11,228 nucleotides of DNA from Chloracidobacterium sp. UBA7659 (GTDB lineage: Bacteria > Acidobacteriota > Blastocatellia > Pyrinomonadales > Pyrinomonadaceae), in NCBI GenBank assembly GCA_002483395.1, contig DLHV01000223.1, positions 15,012 through 26,239 on the forward strand, in the 5' to 3' direction. The notes under the pieces are model-generated. The model did not search any database. It saw only the letters and a program-made list of their open reading frames with translations, and was not told the DNA's origin. The position numbers and the translations under genes were made by a program. Below are positions 1-8,618 of the stretch, piece after piece; positions within the stretch are counted from its first letter, which is position 1; every line of letters starts with the position of its first letter.

Positions 1-1269
1 TTCTTCGGAGGCATTGCCGATGTTGCGATTCGAATCGCGGGCGTAAACAAAATTGCTCGCGTTTCGGGAACGGCGACTCTAGAGAATGCAGCGTTTGCTA
101 CCTTTGTCGGTTCAGACCGGCTTACCTTTGACCGGCTACAGGGACGTATTTTGTTCTCGGCAAATCAGGTCCAGGTCGATCAGGCGACCGGCTATCTCGG
201 CGGAGGAAAATTCGTCACCAGCGGCGGAGCTTTGATCGGTGACAACCTGCAGCTTGCGTCATTTCGCTTCGATCTCAACGGTACGAACATCACAGTGCCG
301 CTGCCAAAGAATTTCATCACGACTGGCGATGCAAAGCTGGAGATATCGGGCCGCCGCGTCGACAGCGGCAATCTTGTCACCCGCATCGCTGGAAGTATTC
401 TCGCGCGGCGGAGCCTTTACACCAGGGATATCGACTTGGCAAACGTAGTTGGACAACGCCGCGAAGGATCGCTTTCGAGCGGTCCATCTTCGCTAAGGGC
501 TCCGCAACTAGATCTAACCATCGAAGGCCGCGACGCTCTAGTTGTTCGAAACAATATCGCCGACTTGACCGCCTCCGCCTCGCTTCGCCTGACTGGCAAT
601 ACAGACAACCCGCAGATATCCGGACGGATCACGGCGAACAGCGGCACGGTGTTTTTCCGAAAGGATCGTTATATCGTCCAGCGCGGCGTGCTTGATTTTC
701 CGCCAAACACCGAGATCGAACCGGTAATAAATCTCCAGGCTGAATCGGAGATCGGCGGTTACCAGATCTTTGTAAGCCTGTCGGGGCCGCTAACCGACAC
801 CGAACAGCTAGTAGCAACCGTGCGTTCAAGCCCTGCGCTGCCGCAGGCCGATGTTATCTCTCTTATCACGACCGGTAATCTTTCCAACACCGAAGCCGGT
901 ATACCGACATTGGCGCAGACCGGTATAAACACGGCGGCTGAGATCCTGACTGATTCGATCATCAACAATCCGGCGCGAAAGGCGACCGACAAACTTTTCG
1001 GCCTGAATGTATTTGAGATCGACCCGATAATTTCGGGCCAGCGGCTTAATCCATCGGCCCGGCTTACGGTTGGACGGCAGATCAACAATAATCTGCGGGT
1101 AACCTATGCGACAAATCTTTCGCAGGATCAGAATCAGGTACTCGCTCTTGAATATCGCGTTTCGAATAAACTGTCGTTCATTGCGCAATATGAGCAGCGA
1201 TCTTTGAGCAATGTAACTCAGAATCGCAATAATTTTAGCTTTGAGGTTCGGTTCAGGAAACGGTTTTAG
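1..1269 (+). CDS. tamB: TamB-like translocation/assembly module protein, C-terminal part (5' end outside window)
   Basis: The frame is open from base 1 and ends with TAG at 1267-1269, giving 422 C-terminal residues with no start in view; the TTG at 151 is internal. The protein is a chain of short alternating polar/hydrophobic beta-strand segments, as in the TamB (DUF490) C-terminal domain. Its last ~110 residues carry the family-like run 'NVFEIDPI', 'LTVGRQINNNLRVTY' and 'ALEYRVSNKLSF', ending in 'RFRKRF' with a terminal Phe. TamB proteins are anchored in the inner membrane and span the periplasm as a beta-taco. They work with an Omp85 partner and have been implicated in outer-membrane protein assembly and in phospholipid transport. 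The next gene, 17 bases downstream on the same strand, is an Omp85 protein, which supports the call and suggests co-transcription. In Proteobacteria the order is tamA then tamB; here it is reversed. The family assignment is firm, while the exact role (Bam-like or lipid transport) is inferred. Confidence 0.85.
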   Translation, partial: FFGGIADVAIRIAGVNKIARVSGTATLENAAFATFVGSDRLTFDRLQGRILFSANQVQVDQATGYLGGGKFVTSGGALIGDNLQLASFRFDLNGTNITVPLPKNFITTGDAKLEISGRRVDSGNLVTRIAGSILARRSLYTRDIDLANVVGQRREGSLSSGPSSLRAPQLDLTIEGRDALVVRNNIADLTASASLRLTGNTDNPQISGRITANSGTVFFRKDRYIVQRGVLDFPPNTEIEPVINLQAESEIGGYQIFVSLSGPLTDTEQLVATVRSSPALPQADVISLITTGNLSNTEAGIPTLAQTGINTAAEILTDSIINNPARKATDKLFGLNVFEIDPIISGQRLNPSARLTVGRQINNNLRVTYATNLSQDQNQVLALEYRVSNKLSFIAQYEQRSLSNVTQNRNNFSFEVRFRKRF

Positions 1270-1286
1270 ACAGACAGTAGAGACGA

Positions 1287-4200
1287 ATGCCAGCAAACAA
1301 GCGGGTTAAATTTTTGGATCGAGGAAGACAAACTTGGCGATGGGTGATTTTGGGCCGCAAGATCATGCGTTGGCCATCGTTGCCTTCCTTCCTGATCCTG
1401 ACCGTTCTCTGCACATCGGTTTTTTGTCAGAATGGATACGAGAACCGCGAGATCGGCGACGTCACGGTAACCTTCGAAGGAAATGATAAGAATGTTTCGG
1501 TTAACGAGCAATTCCGGCTTTTAGCCCGGGACGCGGTCGGGAAAACTTACTCCCCGGTAAGAATTCGGGACGCTATCGAACAGCTTTATCGGACAAAAAG
1601 GATCGCCTCGATATCGGTCGAAGCGTCGGCAGTCGGCGAAAATGGCGTAAATCTTCGGTTCCTTATCAAGCGCCGCACTCAGGCGCAAAAGGTGTCGATC
1701 GAAATCATTAGTGCTGGCGGCGAACCCCTTACCGAGCAGGAATTGTTATTCAAGTTGAATCTGCTTGAGCCGGGTGCGGTGATCACTGAACAAACTCTTC
1801 GCAATAATTCTGACATCATCCTCGAGTATCTGCGCGAGCGCGGATATTTCAAGGCTGAAGTCGCACACACCCAGATCCCCTTAGAGAACCCGAATGATGT
1901 TGCGGTCAGATTTCGGGTGACGCCGAGAGAACGAGCAAAGGTTGGCACATTCGAAATAAATATCGAAGGGTTCGATCGGGCCAAATTGGCCGCCAAGCTA
2001 AGTTTGCAGCCGGGCGAACCCTATTCGCGCGAGGCGCTGACAAAGGATGTCGAAAAGATCCGCGAGATACTGCGGAACGAGGATCTCCTCGCTCCGTTCC
2101 TGAACGAACCAAGGCCGGTCTACGACAGCGAAACGAACGTCATTAATATCGAGATTAACGGGAAAAAAGGGCCGACAGTTGAAGTTTCGGTCGAAGCCGA
2201 AAAGGACAAAATCGGCACGGGCACCCAGAACCGTCTTCTGCCCATAAAGCGAGAAGGAACACTCGATTATTCCGCGATCATCGAAGGCGAACGGCGGCTT
2301 GAAAACTACTATCAGGAGCTGGGTTATTTTTTCGCAAATGTAACGTCGGTCTGTTCGGTCGATCCACCCTTTATTGATGGCACCGGAACTGTCGTAAGAA
2401 ATGACAGCGAGTTTCTCTGCTTCTCTTTGAACAGTGCCGAGTTGATGGATAGAAAGGTGTTGGTAAAATATCGTGTTGATCTCAGCCGCCGACTCAAGCT
2501 TACCGATATTCGTCTGCGTGGTACGGACGAGTTTACGATCCCCGAGATCCAGACTGTGCTGGAATCGCAGGAAGCAAACATCCTCGGTATCATACCGCTT
2601 TTCGGCTATGGCCGCGGATACACGAGTGAAAAACTGCTTGAAGAGGACGCAGCGACGATCAGATCGCTTCTTCGTGAACTGGGGTACCGCGACGCAACGG
2701 TCAGAGTAAATCAGGGCGTAAGCCCGAACGGCGAAAACCTCGTAATAACCTTTGTTGTCGAGGAGGGAAAACCGACCGTCATCTCCGACGTGAGAATAGC
2801 TGGAAATCTGGAATTTTCGGACGCGGTTCTCATGGAACAACTGCCGCCGCTTGTGGGCAAGAATTTTTCACGGGCGAAGATTCGGAACGGTCAGAAAAAG
2901 CTTGCGGAATTTTACTCACAGGCTGGGTACTTTGACGCCGTCGTAGATTTTTCGATCGACGAAAGAACGGTGGATCCGGCCACGGGAGAAGGCTTGTTCA
3001 AGATCCTTTATGAGATCAAACATAAACCGAACCCGCTTTCCGTTGAATCGGTTGAATCGAACGATGCCGGATTACTCCCCGATGGTGAAGGCAAAAAGGT
3101 GTACATAGGCCGCGTTCTTGTTACCGGCAATGAAAAAACGAGGTCGTCGGCCATTGAAAGGGCGTTAACGCTGAAGCCGAATGAGGTTCTCCGTTCCGGA
3201 GACATTTATACGAGCGAGCAAAATCTTTATTCGAGTGACGCGTTTTCGCGTGTCGATATAAAACGGCAGCCTGCAGGCGATACCTCAGCCGGCCGCTTGA
3301 CGGATCTGATAGTCAATGTCGAGGAGCAGGCGCCCCGAATAATGTCTTACGGCGGTGGTTATTCGACAGATCTGGGCGCGAGCGGTTTTGTAGATATCAG
3401 ACACTTGAATCTACTTGGAAGGTTATGGCAAGGCGGAGCGCGCGTTCGCTTGAGTCAACACCAGCAACTTGCGCAGATCGATTACCTGAATCCCCGATTT
3501 ATTCGCGACGGAGCGAAACGCTTTGCCCCATTGACCGTCACCGCTCAATATCAGAGAGATTCTACGGTGACGCGCTTTTTTCGATCGGCATTCGACAAAG
3601 GGACGTTTGGGATCGTTCAGCGGCTCGACGCAAACGGAAACCCTATCGATGAATTCGGTGCCGATGTCGGCAGCCCAACGTTAAACCGTTTAACGCTCAC
3701 GGCGGAAACGAATCGCACGATCAGCCGCCGAAACCGGAGCATTGTCTTTTTTAGGTATCGTTTTGAAGACGTTCGCCTGTATAACATCCAGAGCCTTCTC
3801 ATCAAAGATCTGCTCGTTCCCGATTCGAAGATTCGTATATCCGGCTTCGGTGCTACCTTTGTCAGGGACACTCGAGAGAACTGCTCGATAAAGTACACGA
3901 TCCTCGATATCATCGCCCGCGGCGAGGCAGGCGACCCTTGCCGTTACAGTGCCAGCGACCCCACGCGCGGCACGTACCTGACCGCGGAATACAACGTCTC
4001 CGCTCCGCTCCTCGGTGCAAATATCGGATTCAACAAATTTCAGGCTTCGTACAATGTTTATTACACGTTTCCTTCGTTAAGGAACACTACTTTGGCAGGA
4101 CGGGCAATTTTAGGGCTTGCCCACGTCTTTTCTTCCGGCGGCCGGTTTGCAAATACGCCAACGCCCGATCTCGAGGGCTTGCTTCCGATCAGCGAGCGGT

Positions 4201-4688
4201 ACTTTGCGGGTGGTTCGAATACGCTGCGTGGCTTCGATTTTGAATCCGCCGGGCCTCGGGTCGTGGTAGTTCCGACCGGCACTTTCCGCGATAGGAACCG
4301 CAACCCCGTATTTCTGGATCCGTTCACCATTCCTTTTGGAGGCAACGCGTTGGCGGTCGTTAATCTGGAAGCCCGGATACCGTTATCAAAAACTGTCCGC
4401 GCCGTCCCTTTTTATGATGGAGGCAATGTTTTTCGACGAATAGGTGACGTTTTCAATCCGTCCAACGTCGCGCCGAATGATGTGTTTCAAAAAAACCTCA
4501 GAGCTTTGTGGTCACACACGGTCGGACTGGGGCTTCGGCTCAAGACCCCTGTCGGGGGCGAATTTGGTATCGATTACGGATACTTGATCAACCCGCCGCG
4601 ATTCTTGATCCCGCAGGTCAACGCCCCGAACGCTATTTACCAGCTGCCGCAAAGCCAGATACATTTCAGGTTCTCGCAGGCGTTTTAG
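1287..4688 (+). CDS. Omp85-family outer-membrane assembly protein (BamA/TamA-like) with about seven POTRA domains
   Basis: Encodes 1133 residues, well above the usual ~600-850 for TamA or BamA. A hydrophobic signal segment lies at ~29-47. ATG 1287 gives an unusually long charged leader, and ATG 1365 (Met27) would give a more normal signal peptide, so the start is uncertain. By eye seven POTRA-like repeats follow, at ~56-129, 130-214, 215-294, 297-400, 401-494, 495-580 and 604-682, many with the helix ending 'Y-x-x-x-G-Y-x-x-A'. A ~450-residue C-terminal beta-barrel follows, with the Omp85 loop-6 motif LRGF at 980-983 in the context 'FAGGSNTLRGF' and a terminal Phe as in the outer-membrane beta-signal. 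Two cysteine pairs, C356/C378 in POTRA 4 and C866/C885 in the barrel, could form disulfides. The family inserts or folds beta-barrel proteins in the outer membrane. Placement directly after tamB favours a TamA-like partner, but the many POTRA domains leave BamA possible, so I give no symbol. Confidence 0.9.
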   Translation: MPANKRVKFLDRGRQTWRWVILGRKIMRWPSLPSFLILTVLCTSVFCQNGYENREIGDVTVTFEGNDKNVSVNEQFRLLARDAVGKTYSPVRIRDAIEQLYRTKRIASISVEASAVGENGVNLRFLIKRRTQAQKVSIEIISAGGEPLTEQELLFKLNLLEPGAVITEQTLRNNSDIILEYLRERGYFKAEVAHTQIPLENPNDVAVRFRVTPRERAKVGTFEINIEGFDRAKLAAKLSLQPGEPYSREALTKDVEKIREILRNEDLLAPFLNEPRPVYDSETNVINIEINGKKGPTVEVSVEAEKDKIGTGTQNRLLPIKREGTLDYSAIIEGERRLENYYQELGYFFANVTSVCSVDPPFIDGTGTVVRNDSEFLCFSLNSAELMDRKVLVKYRVDLSRRLKLTDIRLRGTDEFTIPEIQTVLESQEANILGIIPLFGYGRGYTSEKLLEEDAATIRSLLRELGYRDATVRVNQGVSPNGENLVITFVVEEGKPTVISDVRIAGNLEFSDAVLMEQLPPLVGKNFSRAKIRNGQKKLAEFYSQAGYFDAVVDFSIDERTVDPATGEGLFKILYEIKHKPNPLSVESVESNDAGLLPDGEGKKVYIGRVLVTGNEKTRSSAIERALTLKPNEVLRSGDIYTSEQNLYSSDAFSRVDIKRQPAGDTSAGRLTDLIVNVEEQAPRIMSYGGGYSTDLGASGFVDIRHLNLLGRLWQGGARVRLSQHQQLAQIDYLNPRFIRDGAKRFAPLTVTAQYQRDSTVTRFFRSAFDKGTFGIVQRLDANGNPIDEFGADVGSPTLNRLTLTAETNRTISRRNRSIVFFRYRFEDVRLYNIQSLLIKDLLVPDSKIRISGFGATFVRDTRENCSIKYTILDIIARGEAGDPCRYSASDPTRGTYLTAEYNVSAPLLGANIGFNKFQASYNVYYTFPSLRNTTLAGRAILGLAHVFSSGGRFANTPTPDLEGLLPISERYFAGGSNTLRGFDFESAGPRVVVVPTGTFRDRNRNPVFLDPFTIPFGGNALAVVNLEARIPLSKTVRAVPFYDGGNVFRRIGDVFNPSNVAPNDVFQKNLRALWSHTVGLGLRLKTPVGGEFGIDYGYLINPPRFLIPQVNAPNAIYQLPQSQIHFRFSQAF

Positions 4689-4709
4689 TTTTTGCGCAAG
4701 AAAAATAGA

Positions 4710-5354
4710 TCAGTTTATGGTCGAGTATGACACGATATGACTCTCGTCCAGCTCGACCACCAGTTCATTCTCTATATCGGAGCTGGCATCGCGCGATGCG
4801 TATGGCTGTGCGCTTCCCGACAATCCTTCAAGGAGATCATCGCTGGATACTAGAAATTTTGCCTGAAGCTGCTGCTCCTCAAGGCGCGAATTTCGTTGTT
4901 TGTGGAAGGCTTTTGCCCTGTACATTGCCTTGTCGGCCGCCACTATCAATTGGTCAAAACTCTCGCCGTGGCTTGGAAAGCTCGATGAACCGACGCTCAC
5001 GCCGACACCGGCGAGCGAGTCGCCGCGCACGGGCAGGCGAAACTCGTCGACCGCCGTTTCGATTCGCCGGCATAGTTCGATCACGTCAGCACTGTCGGTC
5101 TCCGGGATAAGCGCCACAAATTCGTCACCGCCGTATCTGGCGAGAAAATCGTAATCTCTCAATTCATCCTGAATTACGCCGCCTATCTCTTTCAGCATCG
5201 TGTCGCCCGCCTTGTGGCCGAAAGTATCGTTGACCGCCTTAAAACCGTCAAGGTCGAGTACGAGAAGCTGAAGATTGTGTCCGCTCCGCTTTGCACGCCC
5301 CACTTCCTTCTCGAATTGCATCTGAAGACTTCTGGCATTCGGCAGCCCGGTCAT
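4710..5354 (-). CDS. GGDEF diguanylate cyclase domain, cut from the upstream HD-GYP/GAF gene by an amber codon
   Basis: This 214-residue frame would make cyclic di-GMP from two GTP. The active-site motif 'RYGGDEF' (GGDEF at 75-79) is intact. So is the inhibitory I-site RxxD ('RDYD', 66-69), five residues ahead of it. The usual '[14 protein letters not shown]' (34-47) and 'ADKAMYRAK' motifs are present, followed by a ~60-residue polar, acidic tail of unknown role. The ATG at 5354 is the first start after the amber codon, but it falls inside the conserved entry signature: the upstream codons read T-D-P before MTGLPN, so starting here drops the Asp of the DxLT motif. No clear Shine-Dalgarno precedes it. 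The reading frame is the same as that of the HD-GYP gene, so this is most likely the C-terminal domain of one long protein. It could be made by reinitiation 9 bases after the stop, by readthrough, or not at all. It converges on the Omp85 gene with a 21-base gap. Confidence 0.8.
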   Translation of the reverse strand: MTGLPNARSLQMQFEKEVGRAKRSGHNLQLLVLDLDGFKAVNDTFGHKAGDTMLKEIGGVIQDELRDYDFLARYGGDEFVALIPETDSADVIELCRRIETAVDEFRLPVRGDSLAGVGVSVGSSSFPSHGESFDQLIVAADKAMYRAKAFHKQRNSRLEEQQLQAKFLVSSDDLLEGLSGSAQPYASRDASSDIENELVVELDESHIVSYSTIN

Positions 5355-5363
5355 CGGATCCGT

Positions 5364-5366
5364 CTA
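5364..5366 (-). other. In-frame amber (TAG) codon between GAF and GGDEF domains
   Basis: Read on the minus strand, the frame is ...[16 protein letters not shown]... with no frame change on either side. GGDEF proteins very often read (A)LTDPLTGLPN here, so the stop occupies the position of a near-invariant Leu. TTG to TAG is a single base change. It may be a real nonsense mutation, a sequencing or assembly error, or a readthrough site. Nothing visible next to it (no obvious downstream hairpin, no CARYYA-like context) argues for programmed readthrough. Confidence 0.85.
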
Positions 5367-7304
5367 TGCGTGAGATTCGGTTTCGGCATGACGGACCGAT
5401 TTGCTTATCGCATCGGCAGCTATACGCGAGATCGTTTCAAGGAGCCGCAAATGCTCTTCTTCGTAAACCGCAAGTTCGCCTGAATACAGAGAAACGGCTC
5501 CGATTACCTTTTCATCGGCGAGTAGCGGCAGGCACGCCATTGCGACGTACTCCTGGCAGATCTCGGAATGCGAGAAAACAAAATCCAGGGACGGATCGAC
5601 GTTTTCAACCGGTTTACATTTCTTGAGGACGTATCCGGTTGCTCCTTCACCGACCTTGACCCGCTTGCCTAGCAACGTCGTCCGGTTCTTTCCTTCAACA
5701 TAGACCGCCGTCGCGAACTCGTTGGATTCGTCCAGCAGATACACAAGACAGGTATCGAAAGGGACGAAATCGGCCACTTTCTTTGTGAAAAGCGACATGG
5801 TTTCCTCAAGATTCTGCGAAGAACTAAAATCCCGGGCCATTTCGTACAACGTGAAGACCTCCCTGTTTGCTCGCTTTATCTGTTCGACGAAATCGGAATT
5901 GGACGCTTGTTCGGAAGCTTGCTGGGGTTTGATCTCGCTATCGGCATCGAGTTGATACGAGAGTCCCTGCAGATCCACCTCCTCTTCAAGCAACCGCAGG
6001 TTACGAAGAAAAAGGTTGACGATATTGGGGTCAAACTGAGTTCCTGCCCTTGAGCGGAGAAAATTGCATGCGTCGTCGCGTGAAACAGCCGGACGGAACG
6101 GACGAGCCCCCCGAAGAGCGTCGTAGGTGTCCGCAACCGTCAGTATCCTGGCTGTTAGCGGGATCGCCTTCCCCTTTATTCCTTCCGGATACCCGCTTCC
6201 ATCCCAAAATTCGTGATGATACTTAACCGTCGGCACAACCGGGTACGGAAACCCGACCCGTTCAAGAATCGCGGCTCCAACCGATGAATGTATCTTCGTT
6301 TTTTCCATTTCCGCCGATGTCAGTCTGCCCGGCTTGTTGAGTATATGGTCGGGAACGGCAAGCTTCCCGATATCGTGTAGAAGGGCTCCGGTACGCAAGG
6401 CGTTTATTTCGTCCTCTCCCAAACCCATGGCATTACCAACGCCAACGGCATAGATCTGCGTTCGACGAACATGTCCGATCCCTACCTGATCCCGTGCGTC
6501 GATCGCCGTCGCCAGAGCTTCAACAGTTGCAAGGTGCATACGGCTTGCTTCGTAAATCTGTTTCGTTTGTTGTGCAAGCCGGCGTGAGTGGATCTCGTAT
6601 GCGACATTGCCGACCATGGCGAGAGGTATGACGACAAGGCCGAATCCGCTGCCAAATTGATCGAATGTTATAAAAAGAAGAATGGTTGCGATATAGCTAA
6701 CCGTATGACCGATAGCCGGATCGAAAAATATCTCGCGCAATTTGGCCCTATGCAGTTCGCCGCTTCCCAACTTGAACAAAACAAACGACAGCAATGATCC
6801 CACGCCGTAATGTACGAACGCCATCGCGGATCCCGCGAGGATCAACTCATTTGGCACAACCAGGCTCGCGTCGGAGACGATAAACGGTATGCTCTTGAAA
6901 AAATCGAGCGCGTTTTGATAGACAATGCCGGCAATAAGGATCGAAAGGACATCTTTCGCCGTCCCTAATATTAACTTGCGCCGGTCGTTGTGGTGTTTGC
7001 CAACGGTCGAGATCGTCGCGCATGCCGACAACAACACACCGCCCGCAATGCCGAGCGATATGATACCCCAGAAGGCAAACATGGTCTTCGGAGTAAAAGT
7101 AGCATTTGTGCTCGGAATTCTGGCTTCGTGCTTGCTGATCAGGATCGCGACAAATACAGAAGCCGCCAGAACGACCAGCTTCGAAAAAGAAAAGGAAAAC
7201 GCCTCATACATCGCAAATCCGAGTACGATCATTCCGGCGGCAAATATTAACCACCAAAGCGATCTTGACTTCGAACCACTCTGTAAGGGACTAGTATATT
7301 TCAT
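5364..7304 (-). CDS. Membrane-bound HD-GYP cyclic-di-GMP phosphodiesterase with GAF domain
   Basis: The 646-residue product begins with a hydrophobic region (~16-235) holding about seven membrane segments, not a MASE type I can name. An HD-GYP domain follows (~253-440). Its metal and catalytic residues are all present: E262, H278, the HD pair H310-D311 in 'LLHDIGK', H339, H363-H364 in HHExxDGSGYP (363-373), and D392 in 'VADTYDAL'. This is the signature of active phosphodiesterases that hydrolyse c-di-GMP to pGpG or GMP. A low-complexity Gln/Ser linker (~455-470) leads to a GAF sensor domain (~480-636), then the protein stops at the amber codon. With readthrough the full product would be about 864 residues: TM, HD-GYP, GAF, GGDEF. 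The ATG at 7304 has a weak GGA 6-8 bases upstream. A sigma-54-like promoter lies about 115 bases upstream. The sensed signal and physiological output are unknown; the enzymatic class is secure. Confidence 0.9.
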   Translation of the reverse strand: MKYTSPLQSGSKSRSLWWLIFAAGMIVLGFAMYEAFSFSFSKLVVLAASVFVAILISKHEARIPSTNATFTPKTMFAFWGIISLGIAGGVLLSACATISTVGKHHNDRRKLILGTAKDVLSILIAGIVYQNALDFFKSIPFIVSDASLVVPNELILAGSAMAFVHYGVGSLLSFVLFKLGSGELHRAKLREIFFDPAIGHTVSYIATILLFITFDQFGSGFGLVVIPLAMVGNVAYEIHSRRLAQQTKQIYEASRMHLATVEALATAIDARDQVGIGHVRRTQIYAVGVGNAMGLGEDEINALRTGALLHDIGKLAVPDHILNKPGRLTSAEMEKTKIHSSVGAAILERVGFPYPVVPTVKYHHEFWDGSGYPEGIKGKAIPLTARILTVADTYDALRGARPFRPAVSRDDACNFLRSRAGTQFDPNIVNLFLRNLRLLEEEVDLQGLSYQLDADSEIKPQQASEQASNSDFVEQIKRANREVFTLYEMARDFSSSQNLEETMSLFTKKVADFVPFDTCLVYLLDESNEFATAVYVEGKNRTTLLGKRVKVGEGATGYVLKKCKPVENVDPSLDFVFSHSEICQEYVAMACLPLLADEKVIGAVSLYSGELAVYEEEHLRLLETISRIAADAISKSVRHAETESHA

Positions 7305-7419
7305 TTTTCCAGACTCAATTCGGGCAATTCGCTGCTTGCACCAATAAAGTTGCGGGCGGCTTCATTTTGACCGAAAAACCGCCGCTTATGTTTATAAACG
7401 GCCGTCAAAAGATTTACTA

Positions 7420-7436
7420 TACAAACCACGTGCCAA
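7420..7436 (-). promoter_or_regulatory. Candidate sigma-54 (-24/-12) promoter for the HD-GYP gene
   Basis: On the minus strand this reads TTGGCACG-TGGT-TTGTA. The RpoN consensus is TTGGCACR-N4-TTGCW, so only the C of the -12 GC doublet differs (T here), and the 10-base spacing between the -24 GG and the -12 dinucleotide is right. The predicted start near 7409 would leave a leader of ~105 bases before the ATG at 7304. The mismatch falls in a strongly conserved position, which lowers confidence. The remainder of the 223-base divergent gap (7305-7527) holds no other motif I can support; no good sigma-70 pair is seen for the VWA gene. Confidence 0.4.
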
Positions 7437-7527
7437 ATCATATGCTTAGGAAGGTTGCAATTTACCGGTGAAAAAGAGGGTCTCGGGTAGTTTCGCGATC
7501 TGATTTTCGGCCAATTACAAGTTCAAA

Positions 7528-8535
7528 ATGACCGCCCTCATTCATATTGACCGATCGGGAAAACAGAGCCGTTCAATCCGTGCTTTGGCTCTCTCCGCAT
7601 TTGCCGCTCTTTTCGTCCTTGTTTTCACCGGCCGCGCTCAACAGCCTGAAGAGATCATCAGAATCGACACGGACCTCGCCACTTTCGAAGTCAGCGTAAC
7701 CGATAAAACCGGCCGGCCGATTCGAAACCTGACGGTTAACGACTTTCGCGTTTTCGAAGACGGCGTCGAACGAAAGCCTGATTTTTTTGAACCGATCAAA
7801 AAAGAAGAGTTCGGCCGGCCGATGTCGATCGTCTTTGCACTGGATGTTTCGGGCAGCATGACGGCCCAGGAATTGCAGAGGCTGAGATCGGCATTGCAGA
7901 GCTTTGTGGATCCGCTGGCGGACTACAACTCATATTTTGCCGTCACGACGTTCGCGATGGAAGTCAAAACGCTCCAGTCGTTTACAAACCGCCGGGAAAA
8001 GCTCGAAAAATCGTTTGATAAGTTAAAACGAGATCAAGACGGCCTTTCGACACACGCCTACGACGCGGTGGACGACGCCGTTCGAATGCTCTTCAGGAGA
8101 TCACCGAAATTTTCCGGGAACCGTTTAACAAAACGGGCCGTCATCGTCATAACGGACGGCTTTCCCGTAGGCGATGTGGTTTCGCCCGAAACGGTGATCG
8201 AACGGGCAAATGCGGTCGAAACAACAGTTTACGCGGTAATTTTGCCCTCGTACTCGCGGCTTCAGCAAACAAAAAAACCGCTAATTACACCATTGGAAGC
8301 GAGCGGTTTGATCGAGCGGACGGGCGGGCGGAGTTTTTACGCTACGGATAGCAGTTTTGATCCGCTTTTTCAGGCTTTAGCGGAAGAGATCACGGCCTCG
8401 TACGCGATCGCGTTTTATCCGAGCGAGGAAAAGCGGACAGACCAGAAGTTCCATGAAGTTCGGATCGAATCCCGTAAAGGACTTGTGATCAAGCAAAACC
8501 GCCCCGGATACAAGCAGATAATTGAAACGAAATAA
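7528..8535 (+). CDS. Secreted VWFA-related Acidobacterial domain protein
   Basis: The 335-residue protein has an N-terminal signal peptide: basic n-region to ~R18, hydrophobic 19-34, likely cleavage after 'TGRA' near 37. A short beta-rich segment follows (~43-90), including 'VSVTDKTGRPIRNLTVNDFRVFEDG', typical of the family's pre-VWA region. A von Willebrand factor A domain then runs from ~98. The MIDAS metal site looks complete: DVSGS (DxSxS, 106-110), T175, and 'ITDG' with the Asp at 210. This N-terminal arrangement matches the 'VWFA-related Acidobacterial domain' proteins, which are abundant in Acidobacteriota genomes and have no established function. The probable location is the periplasm, the cell surface or outside the cell, where the metal site could bind a protein ligand. 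It stands alone, divergent from the c-di-GMP gene and convergent with the zinc-ribbon gene. No clear ribosome binding site precedes ATG 7528; an alternative start is possible but the signal peptide fits this one. Confidence 0.85.
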   Translation: MTALIHIDRSGKQSRSIRALALSAFAALFVLVFTGRAQQPEEIIRIDTDLATFEVSVTDKTGRPIRNLTVNDFRVFEDGVERKPDFFEPIKKEEFGRPMSIVFALDVSGSMTAQELQRLRSALQSFVDPLADYNSYFAVTTFAMEVKTLQSFTNRREKLEKSFDKLKRDQDGLSTHAYDAVDDAVRMLFRRSPKFSGNRLTKRAVIVITDGFPVGDVVSPETVIERANAVETTVYAVILPSYSRLQQTKKPLITPLEASGLIERTGGRSFYATDSSFDPLFQALAEEITASYAIAFYPSEEKRTDQKFHEVRIESRKGLVIKQNRPGYKQIIETK

Positions 8536-8618
8536 GGCTGCTTCGCCAGAAAAACGGAAGCAAGTACGGGTTTCTCAAAGTTGGCGAAGGCGATTTGAGA
8601 TAGTGATTTGTGCCCTGA

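Noticed and set aside
1410..1431. Possible lipoprotein signal in the Omp85 protein (Cys at 42 and 47)
   Set aside because: Neither Cys has a proper lipobox (SVFC lacks small residues at -1), and Omp85 proteins are normally cleaved by signal peptidase I.
1998..2840. 280-codon open frame on the minus strand
   Set aside because: It lies wholly inside the Omp85 gene, opposite well-formed POTRA domains, and its translation has no recognisable domain or ribosome binding site. It is a shadow frame.
4689..4709. Possible bidirectional terminator (T-run, TTGCGCAA, A-run) between convergent genes
   Set aside because: The palindrome has no loop and only a few pairs, so no stable stem can form. The T and A runs alone are not enough.
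7367..7398. TTGACC and TATAAA as a sigma-70 promoter for the VWA gene
   Set aside because: Both boxes look good alone, but the spacing is 20 bases, outside the usable range.
8539..8562. Hairpin TGCTTC / GAAGCA after the VWA stop
   Set aside because: Six pairs with a 12-base loop and no T-run on either side; weak as a terminator.
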